Position numbers and translations under genes: made by a program. The notes beneath the pieces were generated by a model that was given only the letters and a program-made list of their open reading frames with translations, ran no database searches and had not been told where the DNA came from. This document shows, in pieces, positions 12,100-22,959 of a DNA stretch of 64,000 nucleotides; position 1 is the stretch's first letter, and each line of letters begins with the position of its first letter. This DNA comes from Ceratopteris richardii (taxonomy: Eukaryota > Streptophyta > Polypodiopsida > Polypodiales > Pteridaceae): NCBI GenBank assembly GCA_020310875.1, contig CM035423.1, positions 129,031,638-129,095,637 of the forward strand. Direction: 5' to 3'.

Positions 12100-13012
12100 T
12101 AGCAATTCGAACTGATTGGTATGATGGAATTCTCCATGTTCTCACTACTGGGGAACTCCCAGAACACTTGACACCTATAGAAAAGAGAAGATTACTCCTG
12201 AAAGCCAAGGCATATTCACTTATAAGTGGAAATTTATATAAATACTGTCAGGATGATATATTGAGAAAGTGCGTCTATCCAGAGGAGGTAAATCTTTTGC
12301 TAGAGGATGCACACAGTGAAGGACATCTAAAGGGGGAAGAATTGGCCCACAGAATCATCCACAAGGGACTATGGTGGCCTCATATTTATAAGGATGCGAT
12401 CAAGTTGCTAAAAAATGCCACGTTTGCCAGAAATGTGCTCCGACGCCAACCAGATTGAATTTCCAACCATTAGTCATATCTACAGGATGGCTCCCATTTG
12501 AACGATGGGGTCTTGATTTCATAGGACCAATTAGTCCAATTGGTCAACCTGGGGTTAAGAAGTATATTTTGATGGCCACATGTTATGCAACTAAATGGAT
12601 AGAGGCTAAAGCTACTGTGGACTGCAGGGCGTTAACAGTAGGTAAGTTCTTGTATAAATGTATTTTCTCAAGATTTGGTTGCCCATTGGAAATCACTAGT
12701 GATAGAGGCACACATTTTGTAAATCAATTGCTCCAATTTATATTCGACAGGTACAAGGTTTTTCATAAAACGTAATGTGCCTACTATCCAAGGGCAAATG
12801 GCCAAGCAGAGAGCTCCAATAAGATTTTGATTGGATTGCTTCGCAAATTATCCTTCGATCATCAAAGCTTTTGGCCACAAGCATTGATCGGTGCAATTTG
12901 GGCATTCAGAACTACAAGAAGGGGAACCACTGGTGAGAGTCCATTTCGCTTAGTATATGGAAAAGAGGCATTGGCCCCTGTTAGAAGTAGATATCCCAGT
13001 ACCTCCTCTACA
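12078..13012 (+). pseudogene. pol: Gypsy-1 integrase, frameshifted and with nonsense codon
   Basis: Two ORFs cover it. The HHCC zinc finger begins with HSEGHLKGEELAHRIIHKGLWWP. Its CHVCQKC half is readable only after a one-base shift near 12420. The core has GLDFIGP (first Asp), ITSDRGTHF (second Asp), an in-frame TAA at 12773-12775, and then YYPRANGQAESSNK with the catalytic Glu. The frame runs on through the LVYGKEALAPV motif and breaks at the 36-base segment shared with the LTR end. Downstream of 13012 nothing integrase-like continues. Confidence 0.85.
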
Positions 13013-14277
13013 AACCTCAAAGATGGAGCATAATTATTCAACAATCTCATTCTATAGCTTTCCTTTCGAGGAACTATACATTCTTTCTTTTCGGGCATGT
13101 AACTTGACCGTATATTTTCTAGTACGTAACAATCCTTTTGACTTTCTAGAGGATTACCCTATTATCTTTTGTGTCAAGAAACATAGTCCGGACAATAGTA
13201 AGGTACACATTATATTAGGTAAGGCTTAAATGAATTCTTTTTATTTGATGATTAAAATGAGGCCAAAATAGGAATATTTTCACTAGGTACAAATATTCAA
13301 GGAAGGTTTTTTAATGTCTTAAAGAAATATATTCCTAAGTGTTATCAGTAATGATTAAATGTCCATAGTTATGTCAGTAACATGAATGTGCCCGGTAAAC
13401 AAATAAATTCTTAATGAAAATCTTGGCTTACATGTTCTCATTCATTTGGGAATGATGTATATGAATATGATAGTCATTAATAATGTGAGCACGAAAAAGT
13501 TTCTTTCTGGATCAACACATTTACAACTATCCGTTAATGATTCAACCTTTCTTATGATCAAAACGAAAACTGTTCAATTAGAATCCAAAGCAGATAGTTA
13601 AGTCCTTTCAACGGTGTGATATCATTTTAGGGTGTGAAGAAATCATAGTCACGAACATATTATGAAGGTAGTAAAGCATTTGTATAGTACTCGATTAAAA
13701 ACCGGCTATGGATTAGACTACAAACGATACAAACTATGAAACAATTAAGATCACATTCTTTGTCTGGAAGACCAACTATTCAGGTTTGACACATCCGTAA
13801 CAAAGTACTAATCAATTCTCTGGAAACTGTATTCAGAATCCTCGTCTTTTAACAAAGTAGTTTAAGTCATTAGAGTTTAATCTAGACCATTAGTTTTATG
13901 ATGAAAACAAGATTTACAACCATAAGGTGTCAATATAGATATTCAATACGAGCCCCCCAAAAGACACCCGCAGGTAACCAAAAGTACTATGGTTCTAATC
14001 AAATACAAGAGGTTATCAGAAACTCAACCACTACGTACATAAAGATTACAAGTTGTTTGGATCCCTTATGGAAGGAAAATACCTTCACAACAAAGTCTAA
14101 CTAACTATCAAAGCCCGTACCAAGGAGAGAGATGCATGTATCGTTGTTGTGAAAGGATAATACCTTCGCAACAAAGTCTACCTAACTATGAAAGCCCACA
14201 CTAGGTGTTGCGCTCCATGGGTGATCACCTTGGGGTTGAGGCCGGCCCCGTTTATCTACAGGTCTCTTCATAACACT
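13013..14277. other. Non-coding; contains left copy of dispersed repeat R1
   Basis: No gene recognised. 13240-13515 resembles 17676-17765 plus 18737-18920 (shared words AAATATATTCCTAAGTG, CATGAATGTGCCCGGTAAAC, CTCATTCATTTGGGAATG). The block ends at a primer-binding-site motif at 14278, so part of it may be a 5' LTR whose start I could not find. Confidence 0.5.
14070..14200. repeat. 81-bp direct repeat
   Basis: ACCTTCACAACAAAGTCTAA at 14081 recurs as ACCTTCGCAACAAAGTCTAC at 14162, each followed by CTAACTAT and AAAGCCC. Two diverged copies just upstream of the PBS motif. Confidence 0.75.
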
Positions 14278-14289
14278 TGGTATCAGAGC
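14278..14289 (+). promoter_or_regulatory. Initiator tRNA-Met type primer-binding site
   Basis: TGGTATCAGAGC is the standard plant LTR-retrotransposon PBS complementary to the 3' end of initiator tRNA-Met. The same 12 bases occur at 32314-32325 in a confirmed copia element. An LTR would end just to the left (TAACA at about 14272-14276). No gag or pol was recognised to the right. Confidence 0.7.
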
Positions 14290-17190
14290 TCCCTTCTTGA
14301 GGGTGTCTGTGGTGGTGTGATGGAACATGGAACACATTGGCTACTATGCGTGAAGCTTGGCAATGGTGAACATGAGATTTTTGGCATGTATAAGTCGGGT
14401 ATGTGAGCAACCTGTGGTTGGTGGAACAGAACGGCTTCGGCCTATCCCTCGTAGTCAACTTGGCAATGTGGGCTAGGGTGAGATGTCACGGGTCTTACCC
14501 TTCATCATTTTTGTGGTAGAAAGTCATGGAGCTCCCTAAGTCATACTCCATCCCTCATGAGGTGAGTGCAATCTTCAGATGGCTGCCTCATCTACCAAGG
14601 TGAGCAACTCAAGGTAGGTGCATGCTTTGGCAGACCCCCTTCTCCTTGCATATCGATTCGAGGTAAACAATGCAGGTGGTGTCCATGCTTTGGCTAGCCC
14701 TTGCTTCATCTCTCAAGTGCAAGGCATCACGCAGGTAGGGCTTGTGATTCGATCGGACCATGCCCATAAGCAAATGAGATCGGACCATGTCCATAAGCAA
14801 ATGAGACATCGTGTGAGTTGGACTCATGCTTTGGCCAGTCCATGCTGATAGGCAACAAGAAACACCATGCGGGCTGGCCTTTGCGCTTCAGCCGGTCCAT
14901 GCCTCTTTGTCGAGCACTTCATCTAAGTGAGCTTAAATTGTGCTTTGGCCGGCTTGGCTTCATAAGCAAGCCCACCTTCAGCTTGGTCCAAGCCTCTGCT
15001 TCGGCAAGCTCATGCCCCTTTGGAAAGGCTTAGGTACATGAGGTGAGTGCACACTTTGATTCGCTCATGCCCATCTCTGCAAAGTAAAATTTTGTGTTGC
15101 GAGGAGACTTCGCCCTTCAGCGGATCCCTCCTACATGATTCAAAAGACATCAAGCGAGGTGAGCTCATGCTTCATCTGGATCTTCCTCTTCATGGCAAAG
15201 TAGCTTCAACCTCTTGGGCAAGATTTTGGTTTGAGTGCAATATCCTCCACACTTCCACCTTACACATACATCGAAATGTCTCCTAGTGGCATCTAACTAT
15301 GGCAATGGCCATGACCAGGTTCCTCTTGGGGACTTCAGCCTACCTCCATGGGCACATCAGCTTAGCAGTTGGATGCATCCTTGAGTGTCTAGCTAAGTGC
15401 ATCCCGACTCGATGCGAACACATTCCCCTACATTTGGCCTCGTCGCGAGATGGCTCCTCTTCAATCTTCCATTTTGGACCAGCTTGCTCTGAGTTTATCT
15501 TCATTATCTGCCAAAGCAATTTGCATGCACATGAGGAGCCCACTCCTAGGCTTTGTTCCCCTCTTCTTCTATGAACCTTGAGAATTTGGTTTTGGTGGCA
15601 TGTATGGACATGTTATTGGCAAGAAAAAGAGAACCCTTGTCATCAAGCTCTATGAGGCTTGCGGGTTTATTTGTGCCCATTTCTAACTCCTATCACTTCA
15701 AAAGACCATGTGGAAAGCCCTCTAAAAAGAAAAGACAAAGACATCAAGTCCTTGGACTCTCAGGTATCAGGTATCAGGCTTTAGCATGCCGGTGGCTGTT
15801 TGTATTGAGGTTTAACTTCGACATAGAAGCCATGTGAATTTTCAGCTGGTGTCACATGCACACACCTTTGCCGGCTTGCTTTCAATTTTGTCTCATCTGT
15901 GTGTGCATAGACATGAAGCTCAGAAAAGGTCCCTCAACTTTGAAAGAGCATTTTCTTGTGAGTGACTCATGTAAGCTTGCATTCCCGGATATGAGATTCA
16001 TGTATCCACCAAAACAACTTGATGAATATATATCTCCAAGTTGAAGGGTATAATTAAACCATAAGGAGACGTGTACCTTCCATCACATGGGTCCCTAGAG
16101 TGATCACATGGTTTTGAAGCTTAGCAAAGCACATAAAATCACATGCCTTGTAAACGAAGTCCCTCCAAGCTCTCACATATGGGTCAAGTGGCTAGAAGAA
16201 GCTTCCAACCAAGCCTAAGGTACTCAACCTTAAAGATTTAACTGTAAGGTTCAAGAACCTTCAAATAGGTATAAATAAACAATAAATCCCAAGGGTTTGA
16301 CACATTAAAAACCCAAGGGATCTACTCATTAGACACATGTAGTGACACAACATTCTCTCACTAAGCCTTCGTAATATATTAGGTGCATAGCTATGATAAC
16401 TCTATACATATTGAAAAATCCACCCCCATCACATCTATATAGCTTGAATTTTTCATGCTCATGTGCACCGCAAGATGTGCTAGTTATGTTTAGAGTAGCT
16501 AGCTATAACAATGACATGATCATGCTATTGTAGATGCATCATCACCACCAAAATATTGATCACCACCTAAATGTATACCTCATCCTTCACATGATGAGCT
16601 ACCTATTACTCATGAGGCTCTAGATGATCGATCATATCTATGAGGCACTCAAGATATGGACCCATCATAAAGTTGTGGATGTCCGATATCCAAAGGTGTT
16701 CCCTCGCTTATAGATGTCACCTTCCCTATAGGTGGTCCACAAGAGGGTATGATGGTGAAGGAATCAAGAAGTCAAGCCAATATATGAGGTATACATTTAT
16801 GATGCGAGTTGAATCTGTGTAGGATTCGTGTGGGATAATATCTCTTGGAGCTTTGTATCACTATAATAGCATGGTGTACTATGATCGACCATGCTACGAA
16901 ATACATACATCAGTAATTTTGCATAAACAATGAATTAATTTCAATAAAAAAGTGTAATAAATAATAAAACCTTGGCTAATAAATAATAGAATCCTAGCTC
17001 TAATTCAGCCCAAGTTATCAACCCAAGGTTTTTGCATTACTTTGTAGCTTTCCATATATCCGTTCGCACGTCCCTCTTCTTTTTCTAACAATTCTCCCAT
17101 TGCCACATTACTTTGTAGTTCGGCTTGCTATTCAGATAATACTGAAACCTAGGTTAATATATTTCATGCTGTAAGAAACCTATGCATGCA
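14290..17190. other. Unclassified region downstream of the PBS
   Basis: About 2.9 kb without a recognisable protein. 14600-15100 has loosely repeated phrases such as CATGCTTTGGCCAGTCCATGC and AGGTGAGTGCA in several diverged versions. The small ORFs here do not resemble gag, pol or host domains. It could be the interior of a non-autonomous (LARD-like) element started by the PBS at 14278. Confidence 0.4.
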
Positions 17191-17194
17191 AGTA

Positions 17195-17650
17195 AGTATT
17201 AAGTAAGTAAGTAACTAACTAAGTAGGTGAGTAAGTAAGCAGGTAAGTAAGTAAGTATATATGTATGTATATATGTATGTTTGTATGTACATATGTACTT
17301 ATGTATATAAAGTATGTATGTATGTATGTATGTAAGTAAATAAGTAAGTATATATGTATACATGTATACATGTATATTTGTATATATGTATGTAAGTAAG
17401 TATGTATCTAAATATGTATGTATGTATGTATGTATCTATGTATGTAAGTATCTATGCATGTATGTATGTAAGGAAGTAAGTGAGAAAGTAAGTAAGTATG
17501 TATGTAAATAAATATGTATGTATGTAAGTATGTATGTATGTAAATACGTATGTATGTATGTATGTATGTATGTTTCTATGTATGTAAGTGTGTATGTAAG
17601 GAAGTAAGTAAGAAAGTTAGTATGTATGTACGTATGTATGTATGTATATT
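17195..17650. repeat. GTAA/GTAT microsatellite
   Basis: Interrupted tetranucleotide array of AAGTAAGT and TATGTATG units about 455 bp long, with occasional CTATG interruptions. Confidence 0.95.
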
Positions 17651-17675
17651 GAGACTAGATTAGGTATATTTTGAC

Positions 17676-18920
17676 TAGCTAGAAATATTTCAAGGGAGTT
17701 TTATTAATTTCTTTATGAAATATATTCCTAAGTGCTATGTCAGTAATTATTAAATGTCCATATAAGATTAATTTTATACGTCCTCTCAAAACATGGGAAT
17801 ACCATTTAGAAGGGAATGAGTCCAAAAAGAATTATTATCCGGTGACATGACTAGTATATAAAACATTTAAAATAGTGGAGACTTGCATAGCCTTTTCGGC
17901 CCTAAATTACATTTGCATGTGAATAAAACTAACCCCTTGTATGTGACATCTAATATAGGGGAAATGGAATTATGGTTAGGGAATACTATAACTATGAAGA
18001 TTTCGTATCGAGTGAACTATTTATATAGACTGATTTCCTTTGGAAAAAATTTTTAGTAGAATCTAACTCACACTTGAGGGGAGATAAAAGTTGAGGGCTC
18101 TTTTCATTACAATTCCTATACCCCATTATTATGTCTGAAAAAAATTCTAGCATTGCATAAAAAAACAGGGTTTGTAAATTATATCGAGTGATATGGATCC
18201 TAGGATAAACTAGCAAGAGTACTGGAAAAAATGCTAAACCTACCTACATTCGGTACTTAATTGTAAGTGATTAATCTCAGCATAGAAGGGATTTGGGAAA
18301 AATACTTCGTTACTTAATCTTAAGTGATTAATCTTAGCATAGATGGTCATAAATTTACGCTAAGTAAGATTAAATTGAAGCTTTGATTATATATAGATAG
18401 GTTTCCATAATAATCCATTCGGCAGATAAATATTTTGATCGATTTCAGTGAAAAGATCAACCACTAAGCTTGTATTTCAAAGCCTCATTAGAATTGATTC
18501 TATAACAATCCTTATTTAGAAAGTATACATGGTAGTCATTGATTCATTAGACAACAAGCGGAATCGTAGGCAATTCTCATCACAATGGATAGGAGTATTC
18601 AGGCATGGGTAAAATCACATAATTACTATGTTATGGTCAAACAGGTAAATAAGATAATATTCCATGCACATTTTTAATCCAGTGAGGATTTTTATAACAA
18701 AACAGACAATGATCTCAGAAAACTCTCCTATCTAGAACATGAATGTGCCCGGTAAACAAATAAAATACTTATCAAAACCTTGGCTTCGATATTGTTTAGG
18801 TCTCATTCATTTGGGAATGGTGTATATAAATATGTTATCAAAACCTTGGCTTCGATATTGTTTAGGTCTCATTCATTTGGGAATGGTGTATATAAATATG
18901 TTAGTCAGTAGTAAACGTTT
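17676..18920. repeat. Right copy of dispersed repeat R1, interrupted
   Basis: 17676-17765 and 18737-18920 together match the left copy at about 13290-13515. In the left copy the two blocks are nearly adjacent, while here about 970 bp lies between them. Either an insertion occurred here or a deletion occurred in the left copy. The spacer 17766-18736 shows no coding potential. Confidence 0.6.
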
Positions 18921-19133
18921 CTAATCAACGAGAACCGAAATATGAAGCGAGATATCAGTATATATGGTAGTCATTGATCCATTAGGCAAAAAGAGAAATA
19001 GTAAGCAATTCTCATCACAATGCATAGGAGTTTTCAGGCGTTGGTAAAATCACATAAGTACTAAGTTATAGTCAAACAGGTAAAGAAGATAATGTTCCAT
19101 GCATATTTTTAATCGAGTGAGGATTTTTATAAC
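18522..19133. repeat. Direct duplication with 435-bp period
   Basis: 18531-18698 matches 18966-19133 (both from GGTAGTCATTGATYCATTAG to GAGGATTTTTATAAC), exactly 435 bp apart, with about 10-15 percent differences by eye. Confidence 0.85.
18771..18902. repeat. Perfect 66-bp tandem duplication
   Basis: 18771-18836 and 18837-18902 are identical by eye (ATCAAAACCTTGGCTTCG to AAATATGTT). Because 66 is a multiple of three, a small frame carries a 22-residue repeat, but it is not a believable gene. The identity shows the duplication is recent. Confidence 0.95.
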
Positions 19134-19134
19134 T

Positions 19135-19680
19135 TTCCTACGTTAATGGCTCTGTCTCTCTGTTGACAGCTTACAACCAGAAAATAGGAATTATGGAAAG
19201 GGTTTTTGGGTGGCAATCATACAGATAAGTGCAGACTATATTAATTTTCCATTACAACTTACAGATTACAATTGAACACAATATCAATAATGTACTTGCA
19301 GACTTCACACAATTAACTTAACACTCCCATGAATTTTGTCACTCCTTATGGCATAAATTATTAGTGATACTGCTTAGGACTTTATCATGTGTACAAAATC
19401 ACTTGTAAACTAATTTCACCAGAACGTATCCCACAAAATTACATTACCAAGTAACAAAAGGAATAGAATGCACGAAAGTGAAGATAATGTCTCTGGATCC
19501 AGAATCTGTAGGCCGACCAAGTCACACCGACTTGTTGCTTCTTTTCTTCTCTCATCAAAATGTTTGTTTCATTAATAGATAGATGAAAGGTTATAATGCT
19601 TTGGTAAGTCCCTTCATCGAAAATTAAAGAATTACAAAAAATAATTATTGTCTCACCATGCTGCCTAACAGTAGCATGCA
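19135..19680. other. No recognisable feature; possible Gypsy-2 3' end
   Basis: AT-rich sequence between the 435-bp duplication and the Gypsy-2 3' ORF. A polypurine tract and 3' LTR of the minus-strand Gypsy-2 would be expected here or further left, but I could not identify them. Confidence 0.35.
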
Positions 19681-21335
19681 CAATGGACTCGACCCTAGTT
19701 AAAATAGTATTCATTTGTTATTTCTTGTAAGGACAGAGCACATGCTTCCTCAAAGCTTGTCTTAATTTTATTCTCTAAAATTTTTAATAATTTCTTAATT
19801 ACTTCTGCATCCAGCAGCTAGGCTTTAGAACTTGAATTGCTATCTTTTACAGCTTGAGTGAGCAACTGCTGACTTTGTGCTTCCAAAAATGATTCATGAA
19901 GGTAGATGTCATTCTACAGAGCCACTTGACATCGGACTCTGTGTTGTTTGATAGTAGCTTCCACCTGCTTCATTTTAGCAGCTTTGTTATTTAAGATATC
20001 CTCCATATGCTATATCTGCGCTGCTTGCCACTTCGTCGTATTGAAAAAGGATTGCTGCTCACTCTGAGTCGCTTCCAGCTCTTTGTGCCGAGTGAGAGTC
20101 TATCTGATAGTGTCATGGAGTTTGTTATCATCATCAAATAGATTAGCCTTTATCTGCTTAAGCTCTTCATCCATTTTTTGCATAGTACTTATGAGTATGG
20201 TACAGGTCTTCTCCAACAAATTAGCCTTTTTAGTTTGTTCTTCTAGCAGCAAACTTACTTTTGCTAATGCCTCTTATTTTTTGGCCAACTCCTTTCGTAA
20301 AGCCTCTAATTCACTTTATTTGTTTGTAAGCTTTTGCTGCACTCATAACTCTTGAGCCTGATATTTCATCATCTCACCCTGCAAGTGTGAGATATCATCC
20401 TCTCGCATGTCCATTTTCTCTTGGAAATCCTTTTGAATATTGGTTTCTTGAACTCGAAACTCCTTTGAATATGATTGGCAGCCTGAACTAGATATTGCCC
20501 TACTTTTGCTAATTCTTCCTTAGCAAACTCAGATATGATACCCAACTGGATAGAGGGGCGAGTGGGAATTGTTGGGGCATCATGTTTGCATATTATGAGA
20601 TCTTTAGAGGAGGGTTGATTGAAGGTGGTGGTAGAAGGACAATAAGTTGGTGAATCCGATGGAGTTATTTCAGCAATAGCTTCATGGATGGGTTCGGCCT
20701 CCGAGGATTTGATGGGACAAGAAGGGACAATAGGAATGACCAAAAGAAGAACAGGTTGTTTTTGGGGCAGTTGATCCTTCTTCACAGTATCGAAAGTAGT
20801 CATCTCCACAATGCGATCAAGAAGAGTATGGAGCATAGAAGAAATTACCAAGGTGATGGAAGGACTAGGAATCAAAATAGCCACCTTGTCCCATTGAAGA
20901 AGGTGTAGCCGAGGGTGCTAGAGGAAGAGCGAGGGCTGAGGGTGCAACGGCTAGAAGATCGGGTAAAGGAAAGAAATGATATGTGAAAGGAAGGTACGAG
21001 GGACTTCACCTTTGCCTAACTGCTTGATAAACATTTGACATTCCTTGTGGATCCGTCAAAAATAAAATGTTGCTGAATTGATAGTTTCAGAGGCAAACAA
21101 ATGGATGTGAGAGTACACCGATCAAGAGATGTCATACGATCATTTCTGGAGGTTAAGAGTAACTACTAGAAAATGTAAAGCGTGGCACTCTAGTGGCGGT
21201 TGACACATAATAGCATATTCATTGGAGGAATGGTAGGGGAAAAGTTCATTCATGGTGGCATGGGGAAGGTTGGTGGCTTCGGTACAACAGGTCTTGGAAA
21301 GACGGAGCCTATTAGTGACAATGTCAATTGTCATA
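19680..21335 (-). pseudogene. Gypsy-2 extra 3' ORF encoding a coiled-coil protein, decayed
   Basis: On the minus strand, downstream of an integrase end, long reading frames can be followed with few breaks. 20369-20884 is an open 171-codon piece, with a Pro/Ser/Thr-rich part followed by FAKEELAKVGQYLVQAANHIQ. After a frameshift near 20455, one frame runs to about 19695 with the Lys/Glu/Gln/Leu pattern of a coiled coil (for example LLEEQTKKANLLEKTC, MQKMDEELKQIKANL). Its in-frame stops lie at 20343, 20316, 20274, 20100, 20010, 19914 and 19818, nearly all where Gln would fit. Upstream, the frame also reads back past 21000 (FIKQLGKGEVPRTFLSHIISF). No transmembrane segment typical of an envelope-like ORF is obvious. 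Function unknown: an accessory ORF of a Tat/Athila-like gypsy element is the best guess. Confidence 0.6.
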
Positions 21336-21889
21336 ATGGTAGTGAGCTAGGGTGCAATGACAAGCTAAGTGGAAGCAGAGGCGGGGCAATCAACTATGGC
21401 ACATACTAAGGTGTTTGTATAGGGGTGAGGGGGAATAGAATGCCACGACAACTAGGCATACTGCAAGAGCGTGCATACTTGAAAGTACCCGGTGAGCTTT
21501 GAGGCCATGGAATCATCGAGATGAGCCAGTTGAGGCAAGGTCTCAATTGCAGAGTAGCTAGCAAGCAGCAAACATATAGTAAGCAATAACAAGCTAGTGA
21601 ATACATGTGAAAATAGTGTAGAACACCGTAAACGTGAGAAAGAAAGATAAGTGGATAAAAATAGGTGAAGAGCAATGGTGACCAAGGATGCATGCATGAA
21701 GGAAAACAGTGAATGCAATCAAAATATTAAGTGCCGCCAAAACTAACATATCATAATACGAACCATTACACTTGTTACTTATGGAATGGAATGCATGGAA
21801 TAGAATGCAAGATGAAACCTTGAGGGCAAGCGTGTAAAGTAGCCACCTCAAAGTGGTTATGAAGCAGTGTGAACATGAAACATTCGTAA
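21336..21889. other. Non-coding spacer inside Gypsy-2
   Basis: Between the integrase end and the 3' ORF on the minus strand. It is rich in TATAGTAAGCAATAACAAGC-like sequence. Short Ser/Leu/Phe-rich frames here are not convincing proteins. Confidence 0.4.
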
Positions 21890-22506
21890 TTTAGATCAAT
21901 TCAAGGGACTGCGTAAAGTTTCTTCGGTGATAGTTTCCAACCAAAAAGTAGTCGGAGCAATTTGCACCAAAATGTGATAAGGGCTACACCAACGAACCTT
22001 AAATTTTCTGACCGTATGATTAGCCTTAGAATTGTAAACTAGAACTAATTGTCACACCTTAAAGACAGGGGTTTTCAAGAAACTTTCATGGGTACGAGCC
22101 TGTCGAATTTGTAGCTCTTGCATCAGGAGAAAACTAGTAAACCGATCTTCATCCAAAGTGTGAATGGCATTGAGGTGATTATAGATCGAGTGTTCAGGAA
22201 GAATTTTAGGGTCAATAGCAATGCGTAGATTGGGAACAACTAATTCCATGGATGCAATAGCTTCAACACCATAAGCCAATTTAAAGGGGCTAAATCTAGT
22301 AGCAACTTTATAGGTCCTATGATAAGCCCATAAAATAGAGGGTAGGAACTGGTCCCATCTCTCAGGTGAAAGTTGAATTCACTTCTTCAACATGGTTAAC
22401 AGTGATTTGTAAATACTTTTTGCTAGACCATTGGCACACAAACAATAGAGAGTAATAAAATTATGGGGAATATTAAAATCAATAGTCAAATCTCTGATAA
22501 GGGACT
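21890..22506 (-). pseudogene. pol: Gypsy-2 integrase C-terminal part
   Basis: The minus strand from 22506 reads FNIPHNFITLY, then NGLAKSIYKSLL, where other integrases have NGQAE, so the catalytic Glu is replaced by Lys. An in-frame TGA follows, then WAYHRT and FSPFKLAYGVEAIASMEL. The stretch TLDEDRF and VRKFKVRWCSPYHIL match the C-terminal (GPY/F-like) part of Ty3/gypsy integrase. The start of pol is missing: at 22507 the sequence switches to a LINE fragment. Confidence 0.85.
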
Positions 22507-22528
22507 TTCATGTCATTCATGATAGGAG

Positions 22529-22810
22529 ATGGTGTCTCGATTGGTTGAGTTTAGGTGGGATTTTAAGTCCCAATCCCTTTGGAATCCTCTCATATATGTT
22601 AAACAACTAGTTCTTATGTGGCAAATCCTCTACTCGAGAATTTGGACCAATGTAAAAGCTAACAAAATCTACAAAGCCCTTTCGTGCTGTAAACCTTCCA
22701 TTCATGGCACTGAGGACTTGGGCCACATCATTTTTTCTTGTCCCAAGTCGATGTCAGCTTCGTGGACCCTTGGAAGAATCATATTACTACTGATACAAAT
22801 CAACTAGAAG
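22529..22810 (+). pseudogene. LINE ORF2 fragment (zf-RVT zinc-binding region)
   Basis: A short frame with LWNPLIYVKQLVLMWQIL, then CCKPSIHGTEDLGHIIFSC. The C-C...H...C arrangement, with the W-rich start and HIIFSCP, is the zf-RVT region near the C-terminus of plant non-LTR (L1-like) reverse transcriptases. RT and endonuclease are absent, so this is a truncated piece. 22811-22959 holds nothing recognisable. Confidence 0.7.
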
Positions 22811-22959
22811 CGAGTGCTTCTGGGTGAAGCGATTGATTGTTCCTCAACATTGCAAAATGCTATAATAGGTGAGACCCTCTCAAAGATCTAGAAAAAAAGG
22901 TTTGCCACCGACTTTGGTAGTGCTCCTAAAGAATGGCCGATCAAAAAATATATTTTCCT

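Larger units (their letters stand above)
7178..13012 (+). mobile_element. Gypsy-1: decayed Ty3/gypsy LTR retrotransposon lacking its 3' LTR
   Basis: Order of parts: 5' LTR, PBS-like site, gag with CCHC knuckles, protease, RT, RNase H, integrase. Integrase last, after RNase H, is the Ty3/gypsy order. The coding region is split by frameshifts (near 9228, 11060, 11570 and 12420) and a nonsense codon at 12773, so it cannot make a polyprotein. Right of the integrase no LTR is present. Only a 36-base match to the end of the 5' LTR occurs, at 12977-13012, so the 3' LTR was lost, probably by deletion. Confidence 0.9.

Noticed and set aside
12957..13229. Frame continuing integrase past 13012
   Set aside because: Only the first residues fit the integrase motif. 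The remainder has no similarity to an integrase C-terminus, and the boundary coincides with the 36-bp LTR-end match.
14188..16044. Series of 60-95 codon plus-strand ORFs
   Set aside because: They change frame, lack conserved motifs and have no common composition. They fit chance frames in a GC-richer non-coding stretch.
17195..17650. CRISPR-like or satellite array
   Set aside because: Plain tetranucleotide microsatellite without spacers or longer unit.
18739..18924. Small protein with a 22-residue internal repeat
   Set aside because: The repeat is the 66-bp DNA duplication. The surrounding block is a dispersed non-coding repeat also found at 13377-13515 without an open frame.
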